Shown in pieces: positions 17,124-25,460 of a DNA stretch of 64,000 nt. Where the stretch lies: contig NZ_LZZT01000038.1 of assembly GCF_014170305.1 (NCBI RefSeq), positions 29,111 through 93,110 on the forward strand, read 5' to 3'. This DNA is from Achromobacter sp. UMC71. GTDB lineage: Bacteria; Pseudomonadota; Gammaproteobacteria; Burkholderiales; Burkholderiaceae_B. The notes beneath the pieces were generated by a model. It was not told the DNA's origin and made no database searches. It saw only the letters and a list, made by a program, of their open reading frames with translations. Position 1 is the first letter of the stretch. Every line of letters begins with the position of its first letter. Position numbers and translations under genes: made by a program.

Positions 17124-17798
17124 CTAACTATTGGCCTTGAGGCAGATCCAGCCTTTGAACGTGAACGCCGCGTAGAACAGTTCGATATCGGTAAATCCCG
17201 CGTCGCGCAGCACGGCTTCGTCGGTATCCGGGGCCAGCACGGGCAGCTTTTCCTTCATGGTCTGGATACTGTTTTGCGCTTGCTCGGCCGGCACGCCCGC
17301 CGCGACGACGAAAGCGGCATTGCGGGCCAGCCACGCGTCCTGCCGGTCCAAGGGAAAACTGTGATGCACGGCGATGAACGGGGCGCCCGGTTTCAGCCGG
17401 CTCGCGATTTCGCGCACGGTTCTCAGCCGTTCTTCGCGCGGCAGGAAGTGCAGCGTCAGCAGGCACGTCGCGCCATCGAACGGCCCGCCGGGCGCGTCAT
17501 CGATATAGCCCTGGTGCAGGGCCGCGCGCGGCGCCAGCGCGCCCAGCGTGGCTGTTGCCTGGCGCAGCATCTCGGCGGACGGGTCCACGCCATCGAGCCG
17601 CCAGCCTGGCCGCGCTTCGGCCAGCGCTTTCAGCTCCAGCCCGCCGCCCGCGCCCAGCACCAGGATGCGGCCATCGGCAGGCACGTGTTCCGCCATCAGC
17701 AGGCCCACCATGCGGTGCAGGTCGCGCAGCCCGGGGACATGGCGGGCGACGCGTTCGGCGTAGTCTTCCGAAGCGCCGGGGGTATGGGAAAAGGACAT
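17124..17798 (-). CDS. Class I SAM-dependent methyltransferase
   Basis: A 224-residue Rossmann methyltransferase. Motif I is ILVLGAGGGLELKAL (about residues 45-59), the acidic end of strand beta-2 is DGVDPSAEM (about 69-77), and LTLHFLPREERL corresponds to motif IV and after. GGAG lies 5 bases before the ATG. The substrate is unknown. Upstream is an AT-rich perfect inverted repeat (17838-17854) that may be its operator. The next gene on the same strand (the Tgl-like protein) ends 187 bases away, so co-transcription is uncertain. Confidence 0.88.
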   Translation of the reverse strand: MSFSHTPGASEDYAERVARHVPGLRDLHRMVGLLMAEHVPADGRILVLGAGGGLELKALAEARPGWRLDGVDPSAEMLRQATATLGALAPRAALHQGYIDDAPGGPFDGATCLLTLHFLPREERLRTVREIASRLKPGAPFIAVHHSFPLDRQDAWLARNAAFVVAAGVPAEQAQNSIQTMKEKLPVLAPDTDEAVLRDAGFTDIELFYAAFTFKGWICLKANS

Positions 17799-17837
17799 GG
17801 AAACTCCGGAAAGGACGGCAGCGAGCTATCGGGCCAA

Positions 17838-17854
17838 ATCATATAACATATGAT
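17838..17854. promoter_or_regulatory. Perfect inverted repeat upstream of the methyltransferase gene
   Basis: ATCATAT-AAC-ATATGAT has 7-base perfect arms. With one offset base the symmetry extends outward (CAA on the left, TTG on the right). It is 40 bases upstream of the methyltransferase ATG, a typical operator position. No regulator gene is adjacent. Confidence 0.5.
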
Positions 17855-17985
17855 GTTGCGTGATAGGCCGAACGTCAAGCGGCAGGTTTGCCGCTGGCCC
17901 CCCGCGCGGTCATTGTTTGCCGCGGGGGCCCGCTATAACCGGAATCGAAGGGCGGCTCGTCAAGCCGTCCGGCGGCAGGCAGTGA

Positions 17986-19167
17986 TCACGCCGCGATGGA
18001 CATCGGCTGCGCCGAGCCGGGGAAATCGGGCAACACGATGTCGGTATGGCCGGGCCGTACCCAGCGCACGCGTTCGCGCGTGGCGTCGATGCAGCCGCCT
18101 TCGGCGTAGACGCCTTGCGGATCGCGGATGCGCATCATGCGTGCCAGGATGGCGGCCGTGGCCTCGGGGTCGGCCAGCGTGTCGTGCACGCGCGCCTTGA
18201 CCACGTCTTCATCCATGTAGCGCTTGCCCGCCGCGTCGGTGCGCACGCCGTCGCGCCAGTGATAGATCTCGACGCACTTGGACGTCAGCGTGTAGGGCAC
18301 GCCGCGCTCCCAGAAATTATTGAAATGGCCCCCGCCCAGGTAGAACACCCAGGATCCTTCGTAGCCTTCGATGTCCGACGATTCGGCGTCCGGGTTGCGG
18401 AACCACAGCCGGTCGCCCGGCACATAGAAGCGCTGCGGCAAGGGCTCGGCCAGCGAGCCGTATTCGTGCAGGAACGTTTCGTGGAAGCTGCCCGACATGA
18501 CCGCGCGGGTTTCCCACTGGCGTTGCAGGCGGCGCGCCAGGTCGGGGTTGGCGCTGTGCAATTCCTGGGCGATACCCAGCACCGTCACGTATTCCGTCGC
18601 CCGGTAGCACGAGAACGAATACAGCTGGCCAGAGGCGTCGGGCTGCGTCGCCTTGCGCAGGCCGTCGATCAGCGAACGTCCCGGCAGTACCGTAAAGCCG
18701 CGGTCTTCGTCATAGGTCCAGTAGTCGTCGGGCCGTTCGGCGTGTTCCGTATCGAAGGCCAGCGCCGTCTTGCTGGCCGCCTGCACGATATGGCGGCGGA
18801 TGCGCACGGCGCTGGCGAGTTCGGCCACGGTCGGGAAGGTGAAGGCGACGGGACTGGCCAGCATGGTCAGCAAGATCTCGCGATCCAGGTCCGCGTCGTT
18901 GGCGTCTGTCCGCAGGCTGAGCGCCCGGGCGACGCCCGTGGTGTCATGGCCGGGCAGGTAGGTGGCGGCAAATCCCGGGTTCAACTCGGCGTGCACGCCG
19001 GCCACGGGGCCGGTCAGCGCAGCGCAGCGGGAGGCGGCGCGCAAGCCCAGGCCGGACAGGGTTTGTTCCATCGCGCTTTGGGCGGCGGCTGTCAGGCGTG
19101 AATCGGCGACTTCAATGCGAATCCCGCCTGGGGCAGGGTGGTTCGGCGACTGCGAGTAAGACGGCAT
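17986..19167 (-). CDS. Protein resembling Tgl-type protein-glutamine gamma-glutamyltransferase
   Basis: A 393-residue protein that I match to the Bacillus spore-coat transglutaminase Tgl by several ordered motifs: YWTYDEDRGFTVLPG (149-163), a Cys-centred YSFSCYRATEY (183-193, candidate catalytic C187), the PGDRLWFRNP block (250-259), then the acidic DIEGYEG and the VFYLGGGHF segment (265-282). Tgl itself is about 245 residues, so this protein has an N-terminal extension of about 120 residues and a C-terminal one of about 80. No signal peptide. If functional it would crosslink glutamine and lysine side chains or a related amine. The assignment is from memory of the family, and the catalytic pairing needs alignment. 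Confidence 0.6.
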   Translation of the reverse strand: MPSYSQSPNHPAPGGIRIEVADSRLTAAAQSAMEQTLSGLGLRAASRCAALTGPVAGVHAELNPGFAATYLPGHDTTGVARALSLRTDANDADLDREILLTMLASPVAFTFPTVAELASAVRIRRHIVQAASKTALAFDTEHAERPDDYWTYDEDRGFTVLPGRSLIDGLRKATQPDASGQLYSFSCYRATEYVTVLGIAQELHSANPDLARRLQRQWETRAVMSGSFHETFLHEYGSLAEPLPQRFYVPGDRLWFRNPDAESSDIEGYEGSWVFYLGGGHFNNFWERGVPYTLTSKCVEIYHWRDGVRTDAAGKRYMDEDVVKARVHDTLADPEATAAILARMMRIRDPQGVYAEGGCIDATRERVRWVRPGHTDIVLPDFPGSAQPMSIAA

Positions 19168-19687
19168 GAAATACGACCGGGAAAGCGGCAGGAATGAATA
19201 TGGATCGGCGCCGCGCGGGCAGAGTTCCCATCAAGCTGAAAAAGGGGGTGAATAACTATTTCAGCTACGGCGTCCAGCGTCGGTCTCCATAGGGAAGGCG
19301 CGGTTTACAAGCCCGTAAATTGTAGTGACGCGGCCTTAATAACAGCTTTAAACCCTTGGTCGGGTTCGCGGCAAAATGGTCATTTTTTTGTCATGGCGCC
19401 GCTCAGTGCGACGACACGTACGCCGACGCCGCGAAGGCTGGCGGCACCCCTGGCACACGATGACGATGCCCGGGGCGTACGGCACCGGCATGGACGTGAG
19501 CGGACGATTGAACCGCAGGCAGCTATTACGGCATCGAGGAATATGTCGAAGTGAAGTATGTGCTGATGGCAGGGTTGGACAAGTAGGCGGACAGGGAGCG
19601 TGGGTTCCCGAGCTTGGAGGTCCATGGATTTTTCAGCAAGTATCATTGGCGGATTGACGCGTGCCTGACGGCCTTCGGAGCAATCCC
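19168..19687. other. 520-base region without a supported gene
   Basis: It contains the upstream region of the Tgl-like gene, with an inverted repeat TTTAC-N6-GTAAA at 19304-19319 and AT-rich promoter-like sequence around it. At 19521-19586 a 21-codon open stretch, YYGIEEYVEVKYVLMAGLDK then TAG, looks like the broken end of a lost gene. No complete gene is credible. Confidence 0.4.
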
Positions 19688-20122
19688 ATGACCCCGCTGA
19701 AACAACCCGAGGACATCCCCCACGCCTTCCAGGCCGCCTGGAACCGCCACGACATGCAGGCATTCGGCGCGCTGTTCCAGGCCGATGCGACCTTCGTGAA
19801 CCGGTTCGGCCACTACGTGCGCGGCGTCGATGAGATTGTCGAGCTGCATGCCCCCATCCACGCCACGATCTATCGCGATTCCACGCTGGAGAACGAATTG
19901 ATCGACGTGGTTCCCATCGGACCGGACGCGGTGATCATGCATTTCTGGAGCCGCCTGGCCGCCGGCGCCGCCCATCCGGCCGGCGCGCACTCGGTCGATA
20001 CGCTGATTCTGGCCGTGCTGACGCGGCGAGGGAGCGAGTGGCGGATCCAGGCGCTGGAAAATGTCACGCTGACGAATCCGCGTACTGGGGAAACCGTGTT
20101 GCGGGGCGAGGGCCATCCCTGA
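19688..20122 (+). CDS. SnoaL-like / SgcJ-EcaC-type small protein
   Basis: A 144-residue protein of the NTF2-like fold. The start of such domains is seen in AFQAAWNRHDMQAFGALFQADATFVNRFG (about residues 11-39, quoted in parts AAWNRHDMQAFGALF and DATFVNRFG), with the closing strand WRIQALENVTL. GGAG lies 8 bases before the ATG. These domains bind or isomerise small hydrophobic molecules; no active residue is diagnostic here. It converges on the LysR gene at 20150. Confidence 0.75.
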   Translation: MTPLKQPEDIPHAFQAAWNRHDMQAFGALFQADATFVNRFGHYVRGVDEIVELHAPIHATIYRDSTLENELIDVVPIGPDAVIMHFWSRLAAGAAHPAGAHSVDTLILAVLTRRGSEWRIQALENVTLTNPRTGETVLRGEGHP

Positions 20123-20149
20123 CCCAGGCGTACCCGGTTCAATGGCCGT

Positions 20150-21040
20150 TCATACGGTCTTGAGCTGCTCGAGAAACCATCGCCCGGCCGGCCCCGGCGG
20201 GGTGTCCTTGCGGTAAATGGCGAACATCGCGATGGGCGGTGTGCGGGGCTGGAAATGCTCGATCCGCAACGGGACCAGTTGGCCGCCCTTGAGGTCGTCC
20301 TGCACCATCTCGGCCGGCATATGGCCCCAGCCGAAACCGGCGCGCAGGAATGCATGCTTGGCGCCCAGATCGGCCAGGCGCCAGATCTGCGGCGAGAAGA
20401 CCCCGAAGGTAGTGCCATCGGTCAGCGTGCTGCGGTCAGTCAGGACCAGCTGCACGTGGTCTTGCAAGGCGCCCGCGCGGATGATGCCCTTGCGCCGCGC
20501 CAGGGGGTGTGACGGCGCGGCGACAGTGACCATTTGCACGTCCAGCAGTTTTTCCGCATCGAGTACCTCGGGCACGGCCGGCATCGAGCCGCTGATGCCC
20601 AGGCGGCACGCCTGGCCGATGACGGGCTGCATGACCGCGCCCAGCGCTTCGACGTAAAGCCGCAGTGGCGTGTGCGCAAACGCCTTGCGAAAGGCATCGA
20701 CCGCCGCGGTCAATGACGCCATGGGGTACATCACATCCACCACGACCGAGAGTTCGGGCTCCAGGCCGCCCGCGATGGCGCGCGCCTTGGATTTGAAGCC
20801 ATCCATGCCGCTGACGACCTGGCGGGCCTGCGCCAGTAGCGCCGCGCCGGCTTCGGTCAGGCGAGGGTAGCGGCCGCTGCGATCGAACAGGCGGACGTCG
20901 AGCTGGTTCTCCAGATTGGCCAGTGTCTGGCTGACGACCGACTGCGCGCGCCGCAGCTTGCGCCCGGCTGCGGAGAAGCTGCCCTCGTCGGCGGCGGCAA
21001 TGAAGGTGCGGAGCTGGTCCAGCGACAGGGCGTCGAGCAT
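20150..21040 (-). CDS. LysR-family transcriptional regulator
   Basis: A 296-residue LysR protein with the helix-turn-helix AAGRKLRRAQSVVSQTLANL (residues about 24-43) and a periplasmic-binding-like effector domain. It is divergent from the SnoaL-like/quinone oxidoreductase pair at 21141-22495 and probably controls it. An inverted repeat lies 13 bases upstream of its ATG at 21053-21069. Inducer unknown. Confidence 0.9.
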   Translation of the reverse strand: MLDALSLDQLRTFIAAADEGSFSAAGRKLRRAQSVVSQTLANLENQLDVRLFDRSGRYPRLTEAGAALLAQARQVVSGMDGFKSKARAIAGGLEPELSVVVDVMYPMASLTAAVDAFRKAFAHTPLRLYVEALGAVMQPVIGQACRLGISGSMPAVPEVLDAEKLLDVQMVTVAAPSHPLARRKGIIRAGALQDHVQLVLTDRSTLTDGTTFGVFSPQIWRLADLGAKHAFLRAGFGWGHMPAEMVQDDLKGGQLVPLRIEHFQPRTPPIAMFAIYRKDTPPGPAGRWFLEQLKTV

Positions 21041-21052
21041 GTATCGGTCCTT

Positions 21053-21069
21053 TAGATGGATTGAATCTA
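21053..21069. promoter_or_regulatory. Inverted repeat in a LysR divergent promoter
   Basis: TAGAT-N7-ATCTA, a perfect 5-base dyad, lies in the 100-base divergent region between the LysR gene (start 21040) and the SnoaL-like gene (start 21141). The position fits autoregulation. Confidence 0.4.
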
Positions 21070-21140
21070 GAAATATAGGCTACCAAGATACATGTCAAGC
21101 GCCTAATCTGTCTCCATCGCATCCTTTCCAAGGACTTTTC

Positions 21141-21569
21141 ATGACCACGGCAACCGAACTTCTGCAGCGCCACTTGCAATGGCTGATTGATGACAACGCG
21201 CAATGGCAAAGCCTGATCGCCGACGACATTGTCTGGGATCTGCCCTATGCCCCAAGCCTGGGGCATCCCCTCAAGCTCGAGGGGCGGCAGGCCGTGCTGG
21301 AACACGTGGGCTGGTTCATCGGCGCGGTGAAGGACTTTCGCTTCTTCGATGCGCTGATCACGGCGGCGGGCGATACGCAACATGCCGTGGCGCGCGTCCG
21401 CGCCCAAGGGCTTGTTCCGGCCACGGGCCGCACGTATCAACAAGAGTATGTCGTCTTCCTGGCTGCGCGTGATGGACGGATCCGTCATCTGCGCGAGTAT
21501 TTCGATCCTGTCCGGGCCGCACTGGCCTTTGACGCCGCGATAGTCGGCGTGCCTTCAAGGAGCATTTGA
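21141..21569 (+). CDS. SnoaL-like / nuclear transport factor 2 family protein
   Basis: A 142-residue NTF2-like protein. Typical features are DDIVWDLPYAPSLG (about residues 22-35), the mid-domain FIGAVKDFRFF and the closing GRIRHLREYFDP (about 116-127). AGGA lies 7 bases before the ATG. Its stop overlaps the ATG of the oxidoreductase by one base (TGATG), so the two are translationally coupled. It probably acts on the same small molecule as that enzyme, possibly an electrophile or aromatic compound. Confidence 0.82.
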   Translation: MTTATELLQRHLQWLIDDNAQWQSLIADDIVWDLPYAPSLGHPLKLEGRQAVLEHVGWFIGAVKDFRFFDALITAAGDTQHAVARVRAQGLVPATGRTYQQEYVVFLAARDGRIRHLREYFDPVRAALAFDAAIVGVPSRSI

Positions 21570-22495
21570 TGAAAGCCATCCGTGTTGCTGCGTACGGCAG
21601 TCCCGAAGCCCTGCGCCTGGTCGAGATTGACGACCCTGTTCCTGGGGATGACCAGGTCTTGATCGACGTCGCTGCCGCGTCGGTCAATCCGATCGACTGG
21701 AAGATCGTCAGCGGCGCCATGCAAGCGTTCATTCCGCTGCCTTTGCCGTTCACGCCCGGCGTGGATGCCGCCGGTACCGTGGTGGCGGTTGGGCGCAATG
21801 TCACCGCTTGGTCGCCTGGCGACGAAGTCCTGGGATTCATCGGCATCGTCGGCGCCTATGCCAGCAAGATCGTCGCTGATGCCAGCCGGCTGGCCCGCAG
21901 GCCAAGCCGTTTGAGTTTTCACGAGGCTGCGGCAATTCCCGCGGCTACCTTGACCGCGTGGCAGGCCCTGTATGAGCACGGTGACCTGCGCCCCGGCCAG
22001 AAAGTCCTGATCCATGCCGCCGCGGGCGGCGTGGGAAGCGCGGCGGTGCAACTGGCCAGGCTGGCGGGCGCCCATGTGATTGCGACGGCGTCCGCCGCCA
22101 ATCACGACTATGTGCGTGACCTGGGAGCGAAACAGGTGATCGACTACCGCGCCGGGGATTTTGCGCGGCAGGTGTCGGACGTCGATCTGGTGCTTGATCT
22201 GATGGGAGGCGATACGCAGGCCCGCTCCTGGCAGGTCTTGAAGCCCGGCGGTCTGCTGGTGTCGACGGTCAGCAATCCGGCCGCGACGCGCGGCGCCGAA
22301 GCGAAGGGCGAGGGCAGGCATTTCGCCACCCGCTCGGACGGCACGCAACTTGCCGCGTTGGCGGCGTTGTACGCCCGGGGAGACTTGCGGGTTCGGATCG
22401 ATGAGGCTGTACCGTTGGCGCAGGCGGGTCAAGCCTTGGCCCGCAGCATGGACGGTCATGCCCGGGGAAAGCGGGTCCTGGACGTGACCGCGTAA
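21569..22495 (+). CDS. NADP-dependent quinone oxidoreductase, zinc-independent MDR family
   Basis: A 308-residue medium-chain dehydrogenase/reductase. The N-terminal GroES-like part is seen in ASVNPIDWKIVSG and TPGVDAAGTVVAVG. The Rossmann part is AAAGGVGSAAVQLARLAGA (about residues 151-169), the A-A-x-G-G-V-G motif of quinone oxidoreductases. The zinc-ligand cysteines of classical alcohol dehydrogenases are absent. AAGGAG lies 6 bases before the ATG. Likely reduces a quinone or alpha,beta-unsaturated carbonyl. Confidence 0.88.
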   Translation: MKAIRVAAYGSPEALRLVEIDDPVPGDDQVLIDVAAASVNPIDWKIVSGAMQAFIPLPLPFTPGVDAAGTVVAVGRNVTAWSPGDEVLGFIGIVGAYASKIVADASRLARRPSRLSFHEAAAIPAATLTAWQALYEHGDLRPGQKVLIHAAAGGVGSAAVQLARLAGAHVIATASAANHDYVRDLGAKQVIDYRAGDFARQVSDVDLVLDLMGGDTQARSWQVLKPGGLLVSTVSNPAATRGAEAKGEGRHFATRSDGTQLAALAALYARGDLRVRIDEAVPLAQAGQALARSMDGHARGKRVLDVTA

Positions 22496-22710
22496 GGCGC
22501 TGCCATCCGCAGCAGGTCAGCGCGTGCACCTGCGGCAGGTTGAAGGTGCCGGCGCCGGGCGCCTGGCGGAAATCTTCGATGCTGGCGGGCCGGCGCTCCG
22601 CGGTGATCCACTGCATCGGTCTTGTCGTCCCACCGCATCATGGCGCTGCTTTGCTGCGTGAACCGGACCCGCGTCGCGCGGTCATGAAAATCGCGCTTGC
22701 CCAGGGCGTC

Positions 22711-23127
22711 TTACCGTGCGCGGGTCGCGGCGACCGCTTTGATTTCAATCGCCAGTTCCGGGCGCGCCAAAGCCGCGACGCCGAGTATCGTCCAGGCCGG
22801 AAAATCCGAGCGGATGTATTTTTCCTTCACGGCGCGAAAGTCCTTCAGGTCCGCGCCGACATCCACGTGATAGGTCACCAGCTCGACCAGGTCGGTGAAG
22901 TCCAGGCCCAGGTGCGCGAGGATGGACTGAATACGCTGGAATGCCAGGTCCGCCTGTTCCGATGGAGATTCGGGAATCGTGCCGTCGGCGCGCAGGCCGA
23001 TCTGCCCGGCAATGAAAACCATGCCGTTGGCCGTGACGGCCGGCGAATACTGGAACAGGTCGAAAATGCGGTTGCCGCCGAAGGTCGGGTCATCGTCGGG
23101 CAGGCGCAGGCGGTCGATCTGGCTCAT
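22711..23127 (-). CDS. RidA/YjgF-YER057c-UK114 family protein
   Basis: A 138-residue trimeric RidA-fold protein; the family hydrolyses reactive enamine/imine intermediates or, in catabolic operons, acts as a ring-product deaminase. The core VFIAGQIGLRADGTI and the C-terminal RPELAIEIKAVA are characteristic. The usual catalytic Arg is replaced or shifted in the C-terminal LARPELAIEIK, so it is not the standard RidA. AGGA lies 6 bases before the ATG. It stands alone: the genes on both sides are on the opposite strand. Confidence 0.85.
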   Translation of the reverse strand: MSQIDRLRLPDDDPTFGGNRIFDLFQYSPAVTANGMVFIAGQIGLRADGTIPESPSEQADLAFQRIQSILAHLGLDFTDLVELVTYHVDVGADLKDFRAVKEKYIRSDFPAWTILGVAALARPELAIEIKAVAATRAR

Positions 23128-23369
23128 GGGAGTCCTTGTGGTCGAATCGTGGGCTAGGCATCCCGCGGCCGGATTGACCGGCGAGTGCGCAACTGTGCGC
23201 AATGCTAGCCAATTTCAGGGCAAGGCATGTGGGGCCGGCCGCTGTTTCGGAAGGCAGCGGCCAGGGGCAGGCCGGAGCGGGATGGCTTGAATCTGTCCGC
23301 AGGTTCTATATTCCCTGATGCGGGCCTGGCCATTCGGGGGTAGGCCAATCCATATCCGGGAGACAAGTC

Positions 23370-23819
23370 TTGGCCAATAAAAAGACGACCGCAACATCGG
23401 TGTCCGCCGCTACGACGGCCCCCCGCCTGCTGTCCGGCGGCAATCCGCAAATTCCCAAAGGCGAGGGCGATGCGCCGGTGCAGGCGTATATCGATGCCAT
23501 GCCCGGTTGGAAAAGCGAGGTTGGGCGCCGCCTGGATGTCCTGATCAGTCAGGCCGTGCCCGGCGTGCATAAAGCGGTGAAGTGGAATTCGCCCTTGTAC
23601 GGCATGGCGGGCCAGGGCTGGTTTCTGGGCGTGCATTGCTTCACCAAGTACATCAAGGTAGCGTTCTTTCGCGGCACGTCATTGCAGCCGGTGCCGCCGG
23701 GAACGTCCAAGAGCCAGGACACCCGCTATCTGGATATCCGCGAAGGCGATGCGCTGGACGAGGCCCGGTTCCTGGCCTGGGTGAAGCAGGCCAGCGAGCT
23801 ACCGGGCGAACGCATGTAG
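23370..23819 (+). CDS. DUF1801-domain protein
   Basis: A 149-residue protein with the DUF1801 (YdhG-like) core: VQAYIDAMPGWKSEVGRRLD, HKAVKWNSPLYG and FRGTSLQPVPPG. The start is a TTG at 23370, supported by GGGAG 7 bases before it. Function of the family is not established; the fold is related to iron-chaperone frataxin-like proteins. Flanked by unrelated genes. Confidence 0.8.
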   Translation: MANKKTTATSVSAATTAPRLLSGGNPQIPKGEGDAPVQAYIDAMPGWKSEVGRRLDVLISQAVPGVHKAVKWNSPLYGMAGQGWFLGVHCFTKYIKVAFFRGTSLQPVPPGTSKSQDTRYLDIREGDALDEARFLAWVKQASELPGERM

Positions 23820-23927
23820 CGCGGCAGCTTGCGGTTGGCGCGGCACGCAAGGGAAATCCGTGCAGGAGCCTGACCTCGCGCGATCGGCATGCCCACGTGG
23901 ACGAACATTGCGGGCGGGTTGGCCGGC

Positions 23928-24854
23928 CTATCCGCCCGGATGCCTTTCCACCGGGGCATGTTCCTCCATCAATTCCGCCACCCACTCAATGAACACCCGC
24001 AGCTTGGCGCTGACGTGCCGGTTGGGCGGGTAGGCGATGTAGAGGGGCATGGGGTCCAGCCGCCAGTCTTCGAACAGCGGCGTCAGTTCGCCGCGCGCCG
24101 CGTGCTCGCGCGCCATGTAGTCGGGCAGCCACAGCACGCCCATGCCGGCCAGGCCAGCCGCCAGGTAGGCGTTGCCGTCGTCCATCGCTACGATGTAGCG
24201 GCCCTGCGCGTGCACGCTTTCGTCGCCGCGGCGCATGGCGTAGGGCAGCGGCTTGCCGGTGCGCGACCAGAGAAAGCCGACGATGCGGTGGTGGGAGTCT
24301 TCCAGGTCGGCCGGGTGGGCGGGCGTGCCAGCGTGTCGCAGGTAGCTGGGCGCGGCGTAGACGCGCAGTTGCAGGTCGCCGATACGGCGGGCGATGAGGG
24401 ACTGGTCGGTCAGTTCGCCGCCGCGCACGACGCAGTCGACGTTCTCGCCGATGATGTCCACGATCCGGTCGCTGACGCCCATGTCCAGCTGAATGTCGGG
24501 GTAGCGCGCATGGAAGGCGGGCAAGGCAGGGGCCAGGATCATGCGCGCCAGCGGGCTGGGCACGTCGACCCGCAGCCGGCCGCGCGGCACGGCCGCGGCG
24601 CTGGACAGGCTGGTCTCGGCGTCGTCCATGTCGGCCAACAGGCGCAGCACGCGTTCGTAGTAGACGGCGCCGTCGGCGGTGACGTTGACCTTGCGGGTTG
24701 TGCGGTTCAACAGCCGCACGCGCAGCCGCGCTTCCAACTGCTGTACCAACTGGGTAACGCTGGTCTTGCTCATGTGCAGGGTGTCGGCCGCCTTGGTGAA
24801 ACTGCCGGTTTCCACGACGCGGGCAAATGCCTGCATGGCATCGAAACGGTCCAT
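23928..24854 (-). CDS. LysR-family transcriptional regulator
   Basis: A 308-residue LysR protein of the common Bordetella/Pseudomonas type with DRFDAMQAFARVVETGSFTK at the N-terminus and helix-turn-helix AADTLHMSKTSVTQLVQQLE. GGAG lies 5 bases before the ATG at 24854; a GTG two codons upstream is less likely. It is divergent from a RidA-like gene at 24989, with a perfect 19-base dyad between them at 24878-24896. Confidence 0.9.
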   Translation of the reverse strand: MDRFDAMQAFARVVETGSFTKAADTLHMSKTSVTQLVQQLEARLRVRLLNRTTRKVNVTADGAVYYERVLRLLADMDDAETSLSSAAAVPRGRLRVDVPSPLARMILAPALPAFHARYPDIQLDMGVSDRIVDIIGENVDCVVRGGELTDQSLIARRIGDLQLRVYAAPSYLRHAGTPAHPADLEDSHHRIVGFLWSRTGKPLPYAMRRGDESVHAQGRYIVAMDDGNAYLAAGLAGMGVLWLPDYMAREHAARGELTPLFEDWRLDPMPLYIAYPPNRHVSAKLRVFIEWVAELMEEHAPVERHPGG

Positions 24855-24877
24855 CGCCACTCCAGGATCTTGGGGAT

Positions 24878-24896
24878 TGTTTGTATTTTACAAACA
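24878..24896. promoter_or_regulatory. Perfect 19-base dyad, probable LysR operator
   Basis: TGTTTGTA-TTT-TACAAACA is a perfect inverted repeat with 8-base arms, AT-rich, 24 bases upstream of the LysR ATG in the divergent region shared with the RidA-like gene. Strong candidate operator. Confidence 0.65.
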
Positions 24897-24988
24897 GTGA
24901 TGGGCAGTATTACCCGTTTATCGCCCGCCGAGGGGGCCGTAGAGTGCCTGCATGATCAATGCGGGCCCACGCCCATAGGAGAGATGGA

Positions 24989-25387
24989 ATGACAACGCGT
25001 GACGTGGTATTCCCGGCGGGACGCCAGGCGCTGTACGAGCGCAACCGGTATTCCCCGGCGATCCGGTCCAATGGTTTCCTGTTCGTGTCGGGCCAGGTGG
25101 GCAGCCGCGAGGACGGTTCAAAGGAGCCCGATCTGCAAACCCAGGTACGCCGGGCGTTCGACAACCTGAACGCGATCCTGAAGGCAGCGGGCAGCACGTT
25201 CGATGACGTGGTGGACGTGACGGTGTTCATGGTGGATCCGGCGTCCAGGTTCGAAACCATCTGGAAGATCGTGCCCGAATACTGGGGCCAGGCGCCGCAT
25301 CCGACGCTGACGGCGGTGGGGGTGACGTGGCTGTACGGTTTTGACTTCGAGATCAAAGTCATCGCGAAGGTGCCCGACGGCGGGTAG
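24989..25387 (+). CDS. RidA-like protein
   Basis: A 132-residue RidA-superfamily protein (FLFVSGQVGSREDGS, then AGSTFDDVVDVTVFMVDP and the closing YGFDFEIKVIAKVP). The catalytic Arg of the E. coli-type enzyme is not at its usual place; the C-terminal strand reads DFEIKV. AGGAG lies 7-8 bases before the ATG. Single gene followed by a strong terminator; probably controlled by the divergent LysR. Confidence 0.85.
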   Translation: MTTRDVVFPAGRQALYERNRYSPAIRSNGFLFVSGQVGSREDGSKEPDLQTQVRRAFDNLNAILKAAGSTFDDVVDVTVFMVDPASRFETIWKIVPEYWGQAPHPTLTAVGVTWLYGFDFEIKVIAKVPDGG

Positions 25388-25413
25388 CCGTTAGCGGACA
25401 AGGGCGGACAAGA

Positions 25414-25439
25414 CAAAGGCGCCCCGAGGGGCGCCTTTG
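25414..25439. terminator. Strong bidirectional terminator
   Basis: A perfect 12-base-pair stem (CAAAGGCGCCCC / GGGGCGCCTTTG) with a 2-base loop lies between the convergent RidA-like gene and the 512-residue unknown gene. The AAA/TTT ends of the stem give short T-runs in both directions. Confidence 0.75.
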
Positions 25440-25460
25440 CCGTTGCGCGGGAAGCGGGGA

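Noticed and set aside
22456..22641. Short minus-strand frames (one encoding MQWITAERRPASIEDFRQAP at its start)
   Set aside because: The peptide looks somewhat protein-like but is short, overlaps the end of the quinone oxidoreductase gene and has no recognisable family. Not enough for a gene call.
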